Source: Nocardioides immobilis
GTDB lineage: Bacteria > Actinomycetota > Actinomycetes > Propionibacteriales > Nocardioidaceae
Assembly: GCF_003515065.1 (NCBI RefSeq)
Contig: NZ_QXGH01000009.1
Span: 1 to 64,000, forward strand
Direction of reading: 5' to 3'
Length of the DNA: 64,000 nucleotides
Below, piece after piece: positions 7,697 to 15,142 of this stretch. How positions within the stretch are numbered: position 1 is the stretch's first letter; the number at the start of each line of letters is the position of its first letter. Below the pieces are notes generated by a model. The model was not told the DNA's origin and did not search any database. It saw nothing but the letters and a program-made list of their open reading frames with translations. A program made the translations under genes and the position numbers.

Positions 7697-8464
7697 GTGA
7701 CGCCTCACGAGATCCTGATCGTCCTCGCGGCCGGGCTCGGGGCAGGTTTGGTCATCGCCGCCGTCGGCGCCGGGTCTCTGGTCAGCTTCCCCCTCCTGCT
7801 CAGTGTGGGCCTGACCCCGCTGGTCGCCAACGTGTGCAACACCGTGGGCCTGGTCCCCGGCGGGGTGAGCGGCAGCTACGGATTCCGCCGGGAACTAGCC
7901 GGAAAGCGAGCTCTGGTCCGCGCCACCGCGGTCACGAGCGCGTCGGGCTCGCTCCTGGGCGCCGGCCTGCTGCTGGCGCTACCCGCAACATCGTTCGAGC
8001 TGATCGTGCCGTGGCTCGTGATCCTGGCCGCCACCCTGATCGCCGTACAACCGGTGATCTCGCGCTGGTTGCGCGCCCGCGCGGCGGAGCAGCCACGAGA
8101 GGTGAGCCGGGACTTCCCGGCACCGCTGGGCGGGATGTCCTCCCTCATCGGCGTCTACGGGGGCTACTTCGGCGCCGGCCAAGGCGTCATGCTCGTCGCG
8201 TTCCTGGCCCTTGGCCTCGACGAAGAGCTGCAGGTGATCAACGGGCTAAAGAACGTCGCAGTCCTGTCCGCCAACCTGGCCGCCGCCCTGGTCTTCGCGT
8301 TCTGGGCACCCCTGGACTGGTCCATTGTCGGGCTGGTCGCGATCGGCTCCGTGTTCGGCGGCTGGATCGGCGCCCACATCGGCAGGCGGCTGCCGCCGAT
8401 CGTCTTCAGGGTCCTGGTCGTCGTGTCGGGCTACGCCGTCGGCGTTCACCTACTGACCACGTAG
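7697..8464 (+). CDS. TauE/SafE-family membrane permease
   Basis: The 255-residue protein has about eight membrane segments arranged as two similar halves, with the family features GAGSLVSFPLLLSVGLTPLVANVCNT and GGYFGAGQGVMLVAFLALGL, where small-residue clusters break the helices. TauE/SafE proteins export or import sulfite, sulfoacetate and other organic anions. It starts with GTG only 4 nt after the gntR stop and is surely co-transcribed with it. In this context it may export or import an organic acid linked to the malonate module. Its substrate is not identifiable from the sequence. Confidence 0.85.
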   Translation: MTPHEILIVLAAGLGAGLVIAAVGAGSLVSFPLLLSVGLTPLVANVCNTVGLVPGGVSGSYGFRRELAGKRALVRATAVTSASGSLLGAGLLLALPATSFELIVPWLVILAATLIAVQPVISRWLRARAAEQPREVSRDFPAPLGGMSSLIGVYGGYFGAGQGVMLVAFLALGLDEELQVINGLKNVAVLSANLAAALVFAFWAPLDWSIVGLVAIGSVFGGWIGAHIGRRLPPIVFRVLVVVSGYAVGVHLLTT

Positions 8465-8917
8465 CGCACCCTTCCGACGTCGGCACCGAATGCACTCAGC
8501 GAGGAGATGTTGTCACCGGACAACAACTGATAGGGAGGAGATTCAGCACCAGTAGCACGCCTACGACATTTAGGCACGTGAGGGACGCCAGCCGAGTCGC
8601 GCCGTGGAGGGGCTGCGGGCTGGGGCCCGGCTGCTGGACGATCGGCGCGCCAACCCGCTATCGCAGCCCGCGTCCTTTCTGTCGCCCACTGAGAAGCAGC
8701 AGAGGTGACACATCACGGGCGTTCGGCACACCCGAGCCATATCGGCGCGACGGAACCGGTTGGCAATGGCTTCTCGGGATTCTGAGTGCCGTTGCGAGTC
8801 TCGGAATCGCTGCCTCGGTCACCTGTGGCGGACTGTCTCTGGGACTGGGCAGGCTGTGCGCCTACGTGGTCCGCGACTTTTAGCGCCGTGCATTGGGCCG
8901 TTACCGACCAGTCGCAG
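8465..8917. other. Intergenic, no supported gene
   Basis: No protein with a ribosome binding site or motif is visible in this 450-bp stretch. It contains the palindrome TGTTGTC-ACCG-GACAACA (8508-8525). This resembles a GntR-type half-site pair and shares TTGTC with the intergenic region at 6966-6970. A hydrophobic stretch readable at about 8757-8880 on the plus strand has no start signal and I do not call it a gene. Confidence 0.5.
8508..8525. promoter_or_regulatory. Palindrome TGTTGTC-N4-GACAACA
   Basis: Perfect 7-bp arms (8508-8514 and 8519-8525) flank ACCG, 43 nt after the TauE-like stop. The form suits a dimeric regulator. No gene start lies immediately downstream, so its role is unclear. 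Confidence 0.35.
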
Positions 8918-9424
8918 TTACGGCAAGCCGGTCGCCGCAATGCGGGACAGCAGCCGTCGCGAGACATTGTGCAACTGCTGCAGCTCGTCCGGGCTGAACG
9001 CGTCCATCACGAGAGCTCGCACGGTCGCAACGTGCGCGGGCGCGCTCGCGACGAGCTTCGCGTAGCCCGCCTCCGTGAGGATCGCGTGGGTGAAGCGCCC
9101 ATCGGTCGGGTCTGGCTCGCGACGAACCAGGCCACGTCCTTCCAGCCGTTTCGCCAGGTGCGAGAGCCGGGACAGCGATGCATGGGTCAGCTCGGCCAGG
9201 ATGCTCATCCGCAAGGTGTGGTCGGGCTCTTCGGACAGTCTCGCTAGCACGTAGTACTCGAGGAAGCTCAAGCCGGCGTCCCGCTGGAGCTGGCATTCCA
9301 AGGCCCAGGGCAGCGTCACGATGACGCTGCCGAGCGCTCGCCAGGCGGCCTCCTCGTCCGGGGTCAGCCAACGCGTCGCTGATGAGGGGGCTTCCGGCGG
9401 CTGCTTGCCATCAGCGGGAGGCAT
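8918..9424 (-). CDS. MarR-family repressor
   Basis: The 168-residue protein shows the MarR fold: dimer helix (LECQLQRDAGLSFLEYYVLARL), winged helix (LTHASLSRLSHLAKRLEGRGLVRR, then EPDPTDGRFTHAILTEAG) and a C-terminal helix pair. The wing segment DGR is the usual DNA-backbone contact. MarR proteins generally repress neighbouring genes and release DNA on binding phenolics or on thiol oxidation; the sequence shows no Cys, so a ligand mechanism is more likely here. It is divergent from the LUD/DsbA-like operon, and two similar palindromes lie between. Autoregulation and control of that operon are expected. Confidence 0.9.
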   Translation of the reverse strand: MPPADGKQPPEAPSSATRWLTPDEEAAWRALGSVIVTLPWALECQLQRDAGLSFLEYYVLARLSEEPDHTLRMSILAELTHASLSRLSHLAKRLEGRGLVRREPDPTDGRFTHAILTEAGYAKLVASAPAHVATVRALVMDAFSPDELQQLHNVSRRLLSRIAATGLP

Positions 9425-9440
9425 GGGCGAAGCCTATCCA

Positions 9441-9460
9441 TGACTTGACAGTTCAAGTCA
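9441..9460. promoter_or_regulatory. MarR-type operator 1 (TGACTTGA-CAGT-TCAAGTCA)
   Basis: A perfect 8-bp inverted repeat with a 4-nt centre lies 17-36 nt upstream of the marR start. The size and TTGA/TCAA core are typical of MarR boxes. Binding here would block transcription of marR itself. Confidence 0.65.
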
Positions 9461-9472
9461 ATGGGGAGAGGA

Positions 9473-9488
9473 TGACTTGAATGTTCAA
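9473..9488. promoter_or_regulatory. MarR-type operator 2 (TGACTTGAATGTTCAA)
   Basis: This site repeats the TGACTTGA half of operator 1 and closes with TTCAA, forming TTGAA-TG-TTCAA at 9477-9488. It lies between operator 1 and the LUD gene, placed to control the rightward operon. Two matching sites in one divergent region strengthen the operator call. Confidence 0.55.
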
Positions 9489-9578
9489 CAGATCTAGTCC
9501 CGGCGCGGAAGCGACGAATCCGAAAGACCTGGCAGTCCCCGCAGTCGCCGACAGATCGTGGAAGGGAGACACCAGCCG

Positions 9579-10205
9579 ATGAGCGCGACCGCCACATCTG
9601 GCCGCTTCACAACATTGCCCAATGAGGAGACGCTGGCTGCGACCGTGGTGGCGTTGGAGGAGCACGGGTTCAGCGTCGAGGTTGTCGACGATCTTGCTGC
9701 CGCAAGCCAGTCCGTGTTGGCCCGGATCCCCCGAGGCTCGTCGGTGATGACCAACACCTCGGCAACGCTGCAGGAGACGGGGATCGCGGACGCGATCAAC
9801 GACGGCGGACCGTTCGACTCGGCGCGCAACAAGATGCTCGCTCTGGACTTCGCCACCCAGGCGCAACAGATGAAGTCCATCGGGGGCCAGCCGGACTACG
9901 CCCTCGGAAGCGTCCATGCCGTTACCCGCGACGGAACGCTGGTCATCGCCTCGGCCTCCGGCAGCCAGCTCGCTTCGTACGCCTGGGGCGCGGCCAACGT
10001 CATCTTCGTTGTCGGTGCGCAGAAGCTCGTCCCGAGCGTGGACGCGGCTCGGGAGCGGATCTATCAGCACAGTCTGGTCCTCGAAGACGCTCGGGCGCAG
10101 GCCGCATACGGACAGCACAGCGCCGTCGCAAAGATCCTCGAGATTCACCAGGAGCTTCCCGGTCGGATCCACGTCGTGCTCATCCGGCAGTCGGTCGGTT
10201 TCTGA
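9579..10205 (+). CDS. LUD-domain protein (LutC/YkgG-like)
   Basis: The 208-residue protein fits the LUD (DUF162) family: an N-terminal helix, VEVVDDLAAASQSVLARIPRG, the nucleotide-like loop SSVMTNTSATLQETGI, and GTLVIASASGSQLASYAWGAANVIFVVGAQKLV. LUD proteins are known mainly from lactate-oxidation operons (lutABC), but many stand alone and are uncharacterised. No lutA/lutB partner is present. I prefer the ATG at 9579, preceded by AAGGGAG at 9562-9568, over the in-frame GTG at 9558. It heads a rightward operon under the MarR operators. The role here is unknown; redox or electrophile metabolism is a guess from the thioredoxin-fold neighbour. Confidence 0.75.
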   Translation: MSATATSGRFTTLPNEETLAATVVALEEHGFSVEVVDDLAAASQSVLARIPRGSSVMTNTSATLQETGIADAINDGGPFDSARNKMLALDFATQAQQMKSIGGQPDYALGSVHAVTRDGTLVIASASGSQLASYAWGAANVIFVVGAQKLVPSVDAARERIYQHSLVLEDARAQAAYGQHSAVAKILEIHQELPGRIHVVLIRQSVGF

Positions 10206-10236
10206 ATCGCACGATCCCACCTGCACAGGAGACGTC

Positions 10237-10782
10237 TTGACGGCGAACGCGATCCCCGAGCGGCGGCGGCCGACGCTGGAGCCACCGGACGGGAAGGTTG
10301 ATCACGTCCGCGGCCCGGAAGCGGGTCATCTGATCGTCGAGTACGGCGACTACGAGTGCCCCTACTCGCGACTAGCGTTTAGCGAGATCGAGCGCGTCGA
10401 GCAGCAACTCACTGGCGGTACCCGATTCGCGTTCCGTCACTTCCCGCTCACCGAGATCCACCCGCACGCGCTCTCGGCAGCGGCCGTCGCGGAGGCAGCC
10501 GCACGCCAAGACCGCTTCTGGGACATGCACGACCTGCTCTTCGATCGCCAGCAGGCGCTCGACGATGACGACCTGCGCCGATATGCCGCCGAGCTTGCGC
10601 TGGATCTCGGCCGCTTCGACGCCGACCGCACCGGCGCCGACGTCCTCAGCCGTATTCGCCGAGACGTCGAGAGCGGCATGGCCACAGGCCAGGTTAGAGG
10701 CACCCCGACGCTGTTCCTCGACGGTTTCGTGCACCGCGGCGACTACGCCGCGGCCACCTTGATCGAGGCGCTGGCCCGATGA
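10237..10782 (+). CDS. DsbA-like thioredoxin-fold protein with CPYS active site
   Basis: The 181-residue protein is a DsbA/Thioredoxin_4-type fold: LIVEYGDYECPYSRLAF with Cys41 and Ser44 in place of the second Cys of CxxC, an inserted helical domain (AAARQDRFWDMHDLLFDRQQ), and the late cis-Pro loop RGTPTLFLDG. No signal peptide is present, so it acts in the cytoplasm. A CxxS site cannot form an internal disulfide and suggests monothiol chemistry or glutathione/mycothiol-type exchange. The TTG start at 10237 is chosen because AGGAGA precedes it at 10227-10232. Its stop overlaps the next start (ATGA). Confidence 0.8.
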   Translation: MTANAIPERRRPTLEPPDGKVDHVRGPEAGHLIVEYGDYECPYSRLAFSEIERVEQQLTGGTRFAFRHFPLTEIHPHALSAAAVAEAAARQDRFWDMHDLLFDRQQALDDDDLRRYAAELALDLGRFDADRTGADVLSRIRRDVESGMATGQVRGTPTLFLDGFVHRGDYAAATLIEALAR

Positions 10783-11057
10783 GCTCGACGTGTTCGCACC
10801 TCGGGCGCATCTCCGTCACGGCGTTGCCGGAGGAGATCGCCGGCTGCACCGACTGCCTCGCGGTCGGGGGCACTTGGGTGCACCTGCGCATGTGCCAGTC
10901 CTGCGGGCACATCGGCTGCTGCGACAGCTCGCCGAACCGGCATGCCACCGGCCACGCCCGCCAGGCAGGGCACCCCATCGTGCGCTCCGCCGAGCCCGGA
11001 GAAGACTGGAGCTGGTGCTACCTGGACAACGTCGCGTTCGTGCTGGCGGACCCATGA
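10779..11057 (+). CDS. UBP-type zinc-finger protein
   Basis: This 92-residue protein is essentially one ZnF-UBP domain. The metal ligands can be laid out as Cys5-x-His7, Cys23-x2-Cys26, Cys39-x2-Cys42, Cys47/48, His55, His59 and His65, with the motif MCQSCGHIGCCDSS in the middle. In eukaryotes this finger binds the free C-terminal Gly-Gly of ubiquitin. Bacterial copies are common in actinobacteria, but their ligand is not established. It overlaps the DsbA-like gene and the DUF5996 gene by 4 bp each (ATGA), so all three are translated together. Confidence 0.85.
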   Translation: MSSTCSHLGRISVTALPEEIAGCTDCLAVGGTWVHLRMCQSCGHIGCCDSSPNRHATGHARQAGHPIVRSAEPGEDWSWCYLDNVAFVLADP

Positions 11058-12016
11058 CACCGCCGGCGCTGCGCCTGGCCGATTGGCGTGCGACCAAAGA
11101 CACCCTGCATCTGTACACGCAGATCCTCGGCAAGATCCGGCTCGCGACCACGCCGCCGCGCAACCACTGGTGGAACGTCCCGCTCTACGTCGACGTCCGC
11201 GGTCTCACGACCCGCCGCCTGCACCACAGCGACACGACGTTCGAAATCACGCTCGACTTCCTCGATCACGCCCTGGTCATCCGCACCGGCGACGGACGCA
11301 CCAGGTCCTTCGAACTCGGCACAGGGCTCCCCGTCGCCGACTTCGACGCCCTACTCCACGCGTCGCTCGCCGAGCTCGGCCTCGACATCGCCATCAAGCA
11401 ACGGCCGTTCGGCGTCCCAATGACCACCCCGTTCCCCCAGGACCACGAGCACGCGTCGTGGGACCGCGACGCCGTCCGCCGCTTCGGGCGCATCCTCGAC
11501 TGGAACGACTCGGTGTTCGAGGAGTTCAGCGGCTGGTTCAACGGCAAGACCAGCCCAGTGCACCTGTTCTGGCACAGCCTCGACCTCGCCGTCACCCGGT
11601 TCTCCGGCCGACCGGGCAAGGCGCTCGACGCCAATCCGGTCACCCAAGAGGCGTACTCGCACGAGGTCATCTCGTTCGGGTTCTGGCCCGGCGACGACAC
11701 CCTCGGCGGCGCCGCCTACTACTCCTACACGGCCCCCGAACCCGACGGGCTGACCGACCAACCGCTGGCCGTCGGCACCTGGATCGAGTACGGCGCCGGC
11801 ACGCTCGCGATCGTCCCCTACGAAACCGTCCGGACCGCACGCGACCCCCGAACGACGCTGCTCGCGTTCTGCCAGAGCGCGTACGAGGCAGGCGCCCGGC
11901 TCGCCGGCTGGGACACGACCAGCTTCACCTCGAACTGGTGCCCCACTCCCGACCAGCTCCGCCAACTCCAAGCCACCGCGACCGCCGACTTCGGGCGCCC
12001 CGTCGCGACCACCTGA
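11054..12016 (+). CDS. DUF5996-family protein
   Basis: The 320-residue protein begins LRLADWRATKDTLHLYTQILGKIRLATTP and continues with NHWWNVPLYVDVRGLTT, WDRDAVRRFGRILDWNDSVFEEF and FWHSLDLAVTRFSGR, all typical of the DUF5996 family. It is cytoplasmic, with many Trp and His residues and no membrane segment. The function is not known. The ATG at 11054 overlaps the stop of the UBP finger gene. Its tight link to the UBP finger and the DsbA-like protein is the main clue to its role. Confidence 0.75.
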   Translation: MTPPALRLADWRATKDTLHLYTQILGKIRLATTPPRNHWWNVPLYVDVRGLTTRRLHHSDTTFEITLDFLDHALVIRTGDGRTRSFELGTGLPVADFDALLHASLAELGLDIAIKQRPFGVPMTTPFPQDHEHASWDRDAVRRFGRILDWNDSVFEEFSGWFNGKTSPVHLFWHSLDLAVTRFSGRPGKALDANPVTQEAYSHEVISFGFWPGDDTLGGAAYYSYTAPEPDGLTDQPLAVGTWIEYGAGTLAIVPYETVRTARDPRTTLLAFCQSAYEAGARLAGWDTTSFTSNWCPTPDQLRQLQATATADFGRPVATT

Positions 12017-12089
12017 CATGCCTGATCCACCCCGCCCGCCCGCGAGCCGGTACCCGCGGCCGCGGGCACCGAGAAGGGACCCACGCAAC

Positions 12090-12350
12090 ATGACCACCCA
12101 AACTGATGCGGTACCGCGCGAAGCCGCCCTGGTCGAGGACGCCCACGTTCGCACGACGATGGGCCTGGACGTCCTCGAACCGCCACCGTCCGAGCGAATC
12201 CCCTGCCGGACGGTGCGGCCGTTCATCGTCCTCCACGAGGCGGACGTGCCCATCACCCCGGAGCGCGAGAGTCTCGGATCGCGACCCCAACAAGTAGGAG
12301 CAACCAGATGGCCACCTATCGCATGGTCTACGGCGACGACGAACAAGTAG
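12090..12350 (+). CDS. Small hypothetical protein
   Basis: An 86-residue frame starts at an ATG preceded by AGAAGGGA (12071-12078). It reads acidic and soluble (AALVEDAHVRTTMGLDVLEP; RPFIVLHEADVPI). Third codon positions are mostly G or C over the first 60 codons, which supports coding. The last 14 codons overlap the next small gene in another frame and look less convincing, so the true end may be altered by a sequencing error or the gene may be non-coding. I recognise no family. Confidence 0.35.
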   Translation: MTTQTDAVPREAALVEDAHVRTTMGLDVLEPPPSERIPCRTVRPFIVLHEADVPITPERESLGSRPQQVGATRWPPIAWSTATTNK

Positions 12351-12481
12351 TCAGGGAGACACTCAAGAATATCGACGATCTCCAGCGCGAGGACGGCTGG
12401 GTGGTGTTCTTCCGCGGCAAGGAGGCGATACTGCGCGTCCAGGAGCAACACGTCCACTCTCTCGAGGAGCTGGACGGCTGA
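12308..12481 (+). CDS. 57-residue small protein
   Basis: An ATG at 12308 with AGGAG at 12295-12299 starts a 57-residue frame: MATYRMVYGDDEQVVRETLK, then a DDLQREDGWVVFFRGKEAI core, ending HSLEELDG. It looks like a compact alpha/beta protein, acidic, without Cys and without a membrane segment. Spacing and ribosome binding site are good, and it is the last gene of the LUD/DsbA-like/UBP/DUF5996 run. I do not recognise a family. Confidence 0.6.
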   Translation: MATYRMVYGDDEQVVRETLKNIDDLQREDGWVVFFRGKEAILRVQEQHVHSLEELDG

Positions 12482-12811
12482 GATGGGGCGGTAGGCCTCC
12501 ACAAACAACTCCGAAGGCGCCAGAAGGATCCATCTGACCCCGTCAACGCGTCACGCATCGCCGTCCAACCTCGTCGCTCAGGAGGCTCGCTGACCCCGAG
12601 CTACGGATGACCCGGGTGCTTGGGGCCTCGGACGCTGATGCCGAACTCCTCGGCGAAGGCGTCCAGGATCGGGACCGCCTGCGCGTGAGCGGCTTGTCGC
12701 CGTCCGACTGAACCGGCCACCCAGGCCGGACGGCCAGCGTCGGTCTGGTTCGCCGTTGTTCAGCTCGCAGCACTCGCGCGGGCGAAGAAACCTGCGGATG
12801 TCTGACGGCGA
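12482..12811. other. Intergenic, with a possible coding remnant on the minus strand
   Basis: No intact gene is present. On the minus strand at about 12604-12715 the frame AHAQAVPILDAFAEEFGISV, then RGPKHPGHP and a stop, has protein-like composition, but it has no start. It may be the C-terminal scrap of a deleted gene. No terminator with a T-run is visible between the convergent genes. Confidence 0.35.
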
Positions 12812-13894
12812 TCAGCCGACGAGCTCGTGGACGCGTGGCATGACTTGGGTGCCGTACAGCTCGATGTTGGTCATCAGGGCTTGTTGGGACAGGCCTGGCA
12901 TGCCGTACTTCAGGTCGAAGCGAGTCGCATCGAGGAGGGTGAGGTTGGCCGCGATCTTCTGGGCGACGGTTTCGGGCGACCCGACGTACAGCGCGCCGTG
13001 TGGCCCGACCTCGTGGGCGAAGGACTCCTTGGTCGGGATGGCGAATCCGCGGGTTTTGCTGAATCGGCGGATGACCTCCAGGTAGCGCGGCCAGAACTCC
13101 TCGCGGGCCTGCTCGTCGGTGGCGGCCACGTGTCCCGGCGAGTGCACTCCGACCGGTCGGGGGTCTTGTCCGAACTTCTCCAGGGCTTGGCGGAAGAGCT
13201 GGGAGAAGGGTGAGAACCGCGCCGGGGGCCCGCCGATGATCGCGAGCATCAGTGAGAAGCCGTAGTGCGCCGCGCGGATGACGGACTGGGGGCTGCCGCC
13301 GACGCCGATCCAGGCTGGGAAGGGTCCGGATTCGGTGTGCGGCACAACGTCTTGGTTGTGCAGTGGTGCGCGGGTCTTGCCTTCCCAGGTGACCGGCCCG
13401 CCCTTGAGTAGTTCGGCGAAGAGGTGGGTCTTCTCCTCGAAGAGGTCCTCGTAGTCGGCGAGGCCGTACCCGAAGAGCGGGAACGACTCGGTGCTGGAAC
13501 CGCGGCCCAGGATGACTTCTGCCCGGCCGCCGGAGATGGCGTCGAGCGTGGAGTAGCGCTGGAACACCCGGACCGGGTCGTCCGAGCTCAGCACGGTGAC
13601 TGCCGAGCCGAGGCGGATGCGGGTCGTGCGGCCGGCGATCGTGCCGAGGACCACGTCGGCGGCCGGCATCGGGAAGTCGTCGGTGTGGTGCTCCCCGATC
13701 CCGAAGAAGTCCACGCCGACATGGTCGGCCAGGACACCTTGCTCGACGACGTTCCGGATGGTCTGGGCATGTGTGTCTGCGCGGTCGTCATCGTCGTGGG
13801 TGAGGTCGCCGAAGGTGTCCAGGCCCAGGACGAGGGGGAACTGCCCGGGCTCGCCCGCGGAGGCTGGTACGGCGCTTGAAGGGGCTGTGGTCAC
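12812..13894 (-). CDS. LLM-class (luciferase-like) flavin-dependent oxidoreductase
   Basis: The 360-residue protein has the bacterial-luciferase TIM-barrel pattern: VLGLDTFGDLTHD at the start, DFFGIGEHHTDDFPMPAADVVLG, IRLGSAVTVLSSDDPVRVFQRYSTLDAISGGRAEVILGRGSS, and IGVGGSPQSVIRAAHYGFSLMLA. Members use reduced FMN or F420. The GTG at 13894 is chosen as start because similarity begins just after it; the longer open frame upstream is shadow sequence of the neighbouring gene. It lies 50 nt after an F420-reductase-like gene in the MarR-headed unit, which suggests F420 or FMN use. Substrate unknown. Confidence 0.85.
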   Translation of the reverse strand: MTTAPSSAVPASAGEPGQFPLVLGLDTFGDLTHDDDDRADTHAQTIRNVVEQGVLADHVGVDFFGIGEHHTDDFPMPAADVVLGTIAGRTTRIRLGSAVTVLSSDDPVRVFQRYSTLDAISGGRAEVILGRGSSTESFPLFGYGLADYEDLFEEKTHLFAELLKGGPVTWEGKTRAPLHNQDVVPHTESGPFPAWIGVGGSPQSVIRAAHYGFSLMLAIIGGPPARFSPFSQLFRQALEKFGQDPRPVGVHSPGHVAATDEQAREEFWPRYLEVIRRFSKTRGFAIPTKESFAHEVGPHGALYVGSPETVAQKIAANLTLLDATRFDLKYGMPGLSQQALMTNIELYGTQVMPRVHELVG

Positions 13895-13944
13895 GGGGGC
13901 CTTTCTGGCTGGTGTGGGTTGGGGAAAGGGTGAGCCCGGCTGCG

Positions 13945-14610
13945 CTAGGCAGCTTCGACCCGCATGGCCAGCTCGAACTCGGGTCGGCTCAGCGACACAC
14001 CGAAGACCGGGCCGCCGGGTTCGAGCAGCCGGCCGGCGATCAGGCTGTCCAGCCGGACCGTGTCGTAGCCGATGCGCTCGATGACGCCCGCCACGACGTC
14101 CACCCCGACCGGGTCGTCGGACGCGACTCCGAGGGCACGGCGTTCCGGCGAGCCCATCGGTCGTCGCTCGTCTTCGAGCTCGTGGTAGCCGAGGTGGTTG
14201 AACGTCTTGACAACCGTCGACCGGACGAGCCGCTGCGAAACGATCTCGCTGCAGCCGTACCGGCGGTCCTCGAACATCTCCTGCACACCATCGATGGGCG
14301 GCCAGTAGTTCATCGTGTCGACAACCAGCTTGCCGGCCACCAGGGCGGGGTCGAAGCCGGCGAACCTGTGGAGCGGGATCGCCAGCACCACGATGTCGGC
14401 CTCCTTGACGGCATCGGCCGCCCACCGTGGCTCGGCCCCTGGCGCCAGCACCTGTGTTATCAGTGCGATCTTCTCCGGGTCACCAGAGGCCGCGATCGCC
14501 ACCTGGTAGCCAGCCTCCAGAGCGACCCGCGCGATCACCGGCCCGACGTGGCCCGAACCCAGAACTGCGATCCGCGGTAACCGGGTACTCGACCAAGACT
14601 CGCCAGTCAC
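13945..14610 (-). CDS. NADPH-dependent F420 reductase-like protein
   Basis: The 221-residue protein has an N-terminal Rossmann fold (LPRIAVLGSGHVGPVIARVAL) followed by KEADIVVLAIPLHRF, VVDTMNYWPPIDG and STVVKTFNHLGYHEL. This is the layout of the NADP/F420 oxidoreductase family (F420:NADP reductase and its relatives). Enzymes of this type pass hydride between NADPH and F420, or act as NADPH reductases of unknown substrate. The GTG start overlaps the upstream MarR stop (GTGA), and a luciferase-like oxidoreductase follows. This pairing is consistent with cofactor supply plus use. Confidence 0.8.
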   Translation of the reverse strand: MTGESWSSTRLPRIAVLGSGHVGPVIARVALEAGYQVAIAASGDPEKIALITQVLAPGAEPRWAADAVKEADIVVLAIPLHRFAGFDPALVAGKLVVDTMNYWPPIDGVQEMFEDRRYGCSEIVSQRLVRSTVVKTFNHLGYHELEDERRPMGSPERRALGVASDDPVGVDVVAGVIERIGYDTVRLDSLIAGRLLEPGGPVFGVSLSRPEFELAMRVEAA

Positions 14611-15125
14611 GACCGACCATCCCCCACACGATCAACCCGAGAATCGGGGTGGAGATGATGCTGCAGCGACTTGAGGATGTCGGCGAGCGCCTCGAACTGC
14701 TCGGGTGTCAAGGCGTCGGCGAAATGCTTCTTGATGGCTCTCATGTGGGGCGCGGTCGCTCGCCGGAACACCCTTGCACCGTCTTCGGTGAGCGAGATCT
14801 CGGCACCGCGGTTGTCGGTGGAGCAGGCGTCGCGGCAGACCAGACCGCGTGTCTCCATGCGTCCGAGGTGATGTGAGAGCCGACTTCTCTCCCAATCGAT
14901 ACTCGCCGCCAGCTCCGAGGATCGCATCCGCCGGCCACGTGCTTCAGTCAAGGCCAACAGCACCTGATAGTCGGCCGGTGACAGGTTCGACTCCTGTAGC
15001 TGCGCGCCCAGGATTCTTCGAAGCTCGTCCGTCGTATCGATGAGGGACCGCCAGATCGCCAGCTCCCCCGCCGACAGGCGCCGCCGCGCGACCGGCTCCG
15101 TGGCCACATCGCGATGGCTCATCAT
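14607..15125 (-). CDS. MarR-family regulator
   Basis: The 172-residue protein has a MarR winged helix (SNLSPADYQVLLALTEARG; MRSSELAASIDWERSRLSHHL) and a wing with NRGAEISLTEDGARVF. I place the start at 15125 (MMSHRD), which has GAGGTG at a good distance. An earlier ATG at 15176 would put the palindromic operators inside the gene and has no ribosome binding site. It overlaps the reductase gene downstream by 4 bp and is divergent from a GNAT acetyltransferase. The three palindromes between the two are the probable target, giving autoregulation. Confidence 0.85.
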   Translation of the reverse strand: MMSHRDVATEPVARRRLSAGELAIWRSLIDTTDELRRILGAQLQESNLSPADYQVLLALTEARGRRMRSSELAASIDWERSRLSHHLGRMETRGLVCRDACSTDNRGAEISLTEDGARVFRRATAPHMRAIKKHFADALTPEQFEALADILKSLQHHLHPDSRVDRVGDGRS

Positions 15126-15142
15126 CCACACACCTCGTTTCA

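Noticed and set aside
8757..8880. Hydrophobic plus-strand reading that could be a small membrane protein
   Set aside because: No start codon with a ribosome binding site and no coding context. It is the end of a frame that overlaps the TauE-like gene out of phase.
14981..14997. tRNA T-arm-like hairpin ACAGG-TTCGACT-CCTGT
   Set aside because: It lies inside the coding sequence of a MarR gene, and no acceptor, D or anticodon arm can be drawn around it.
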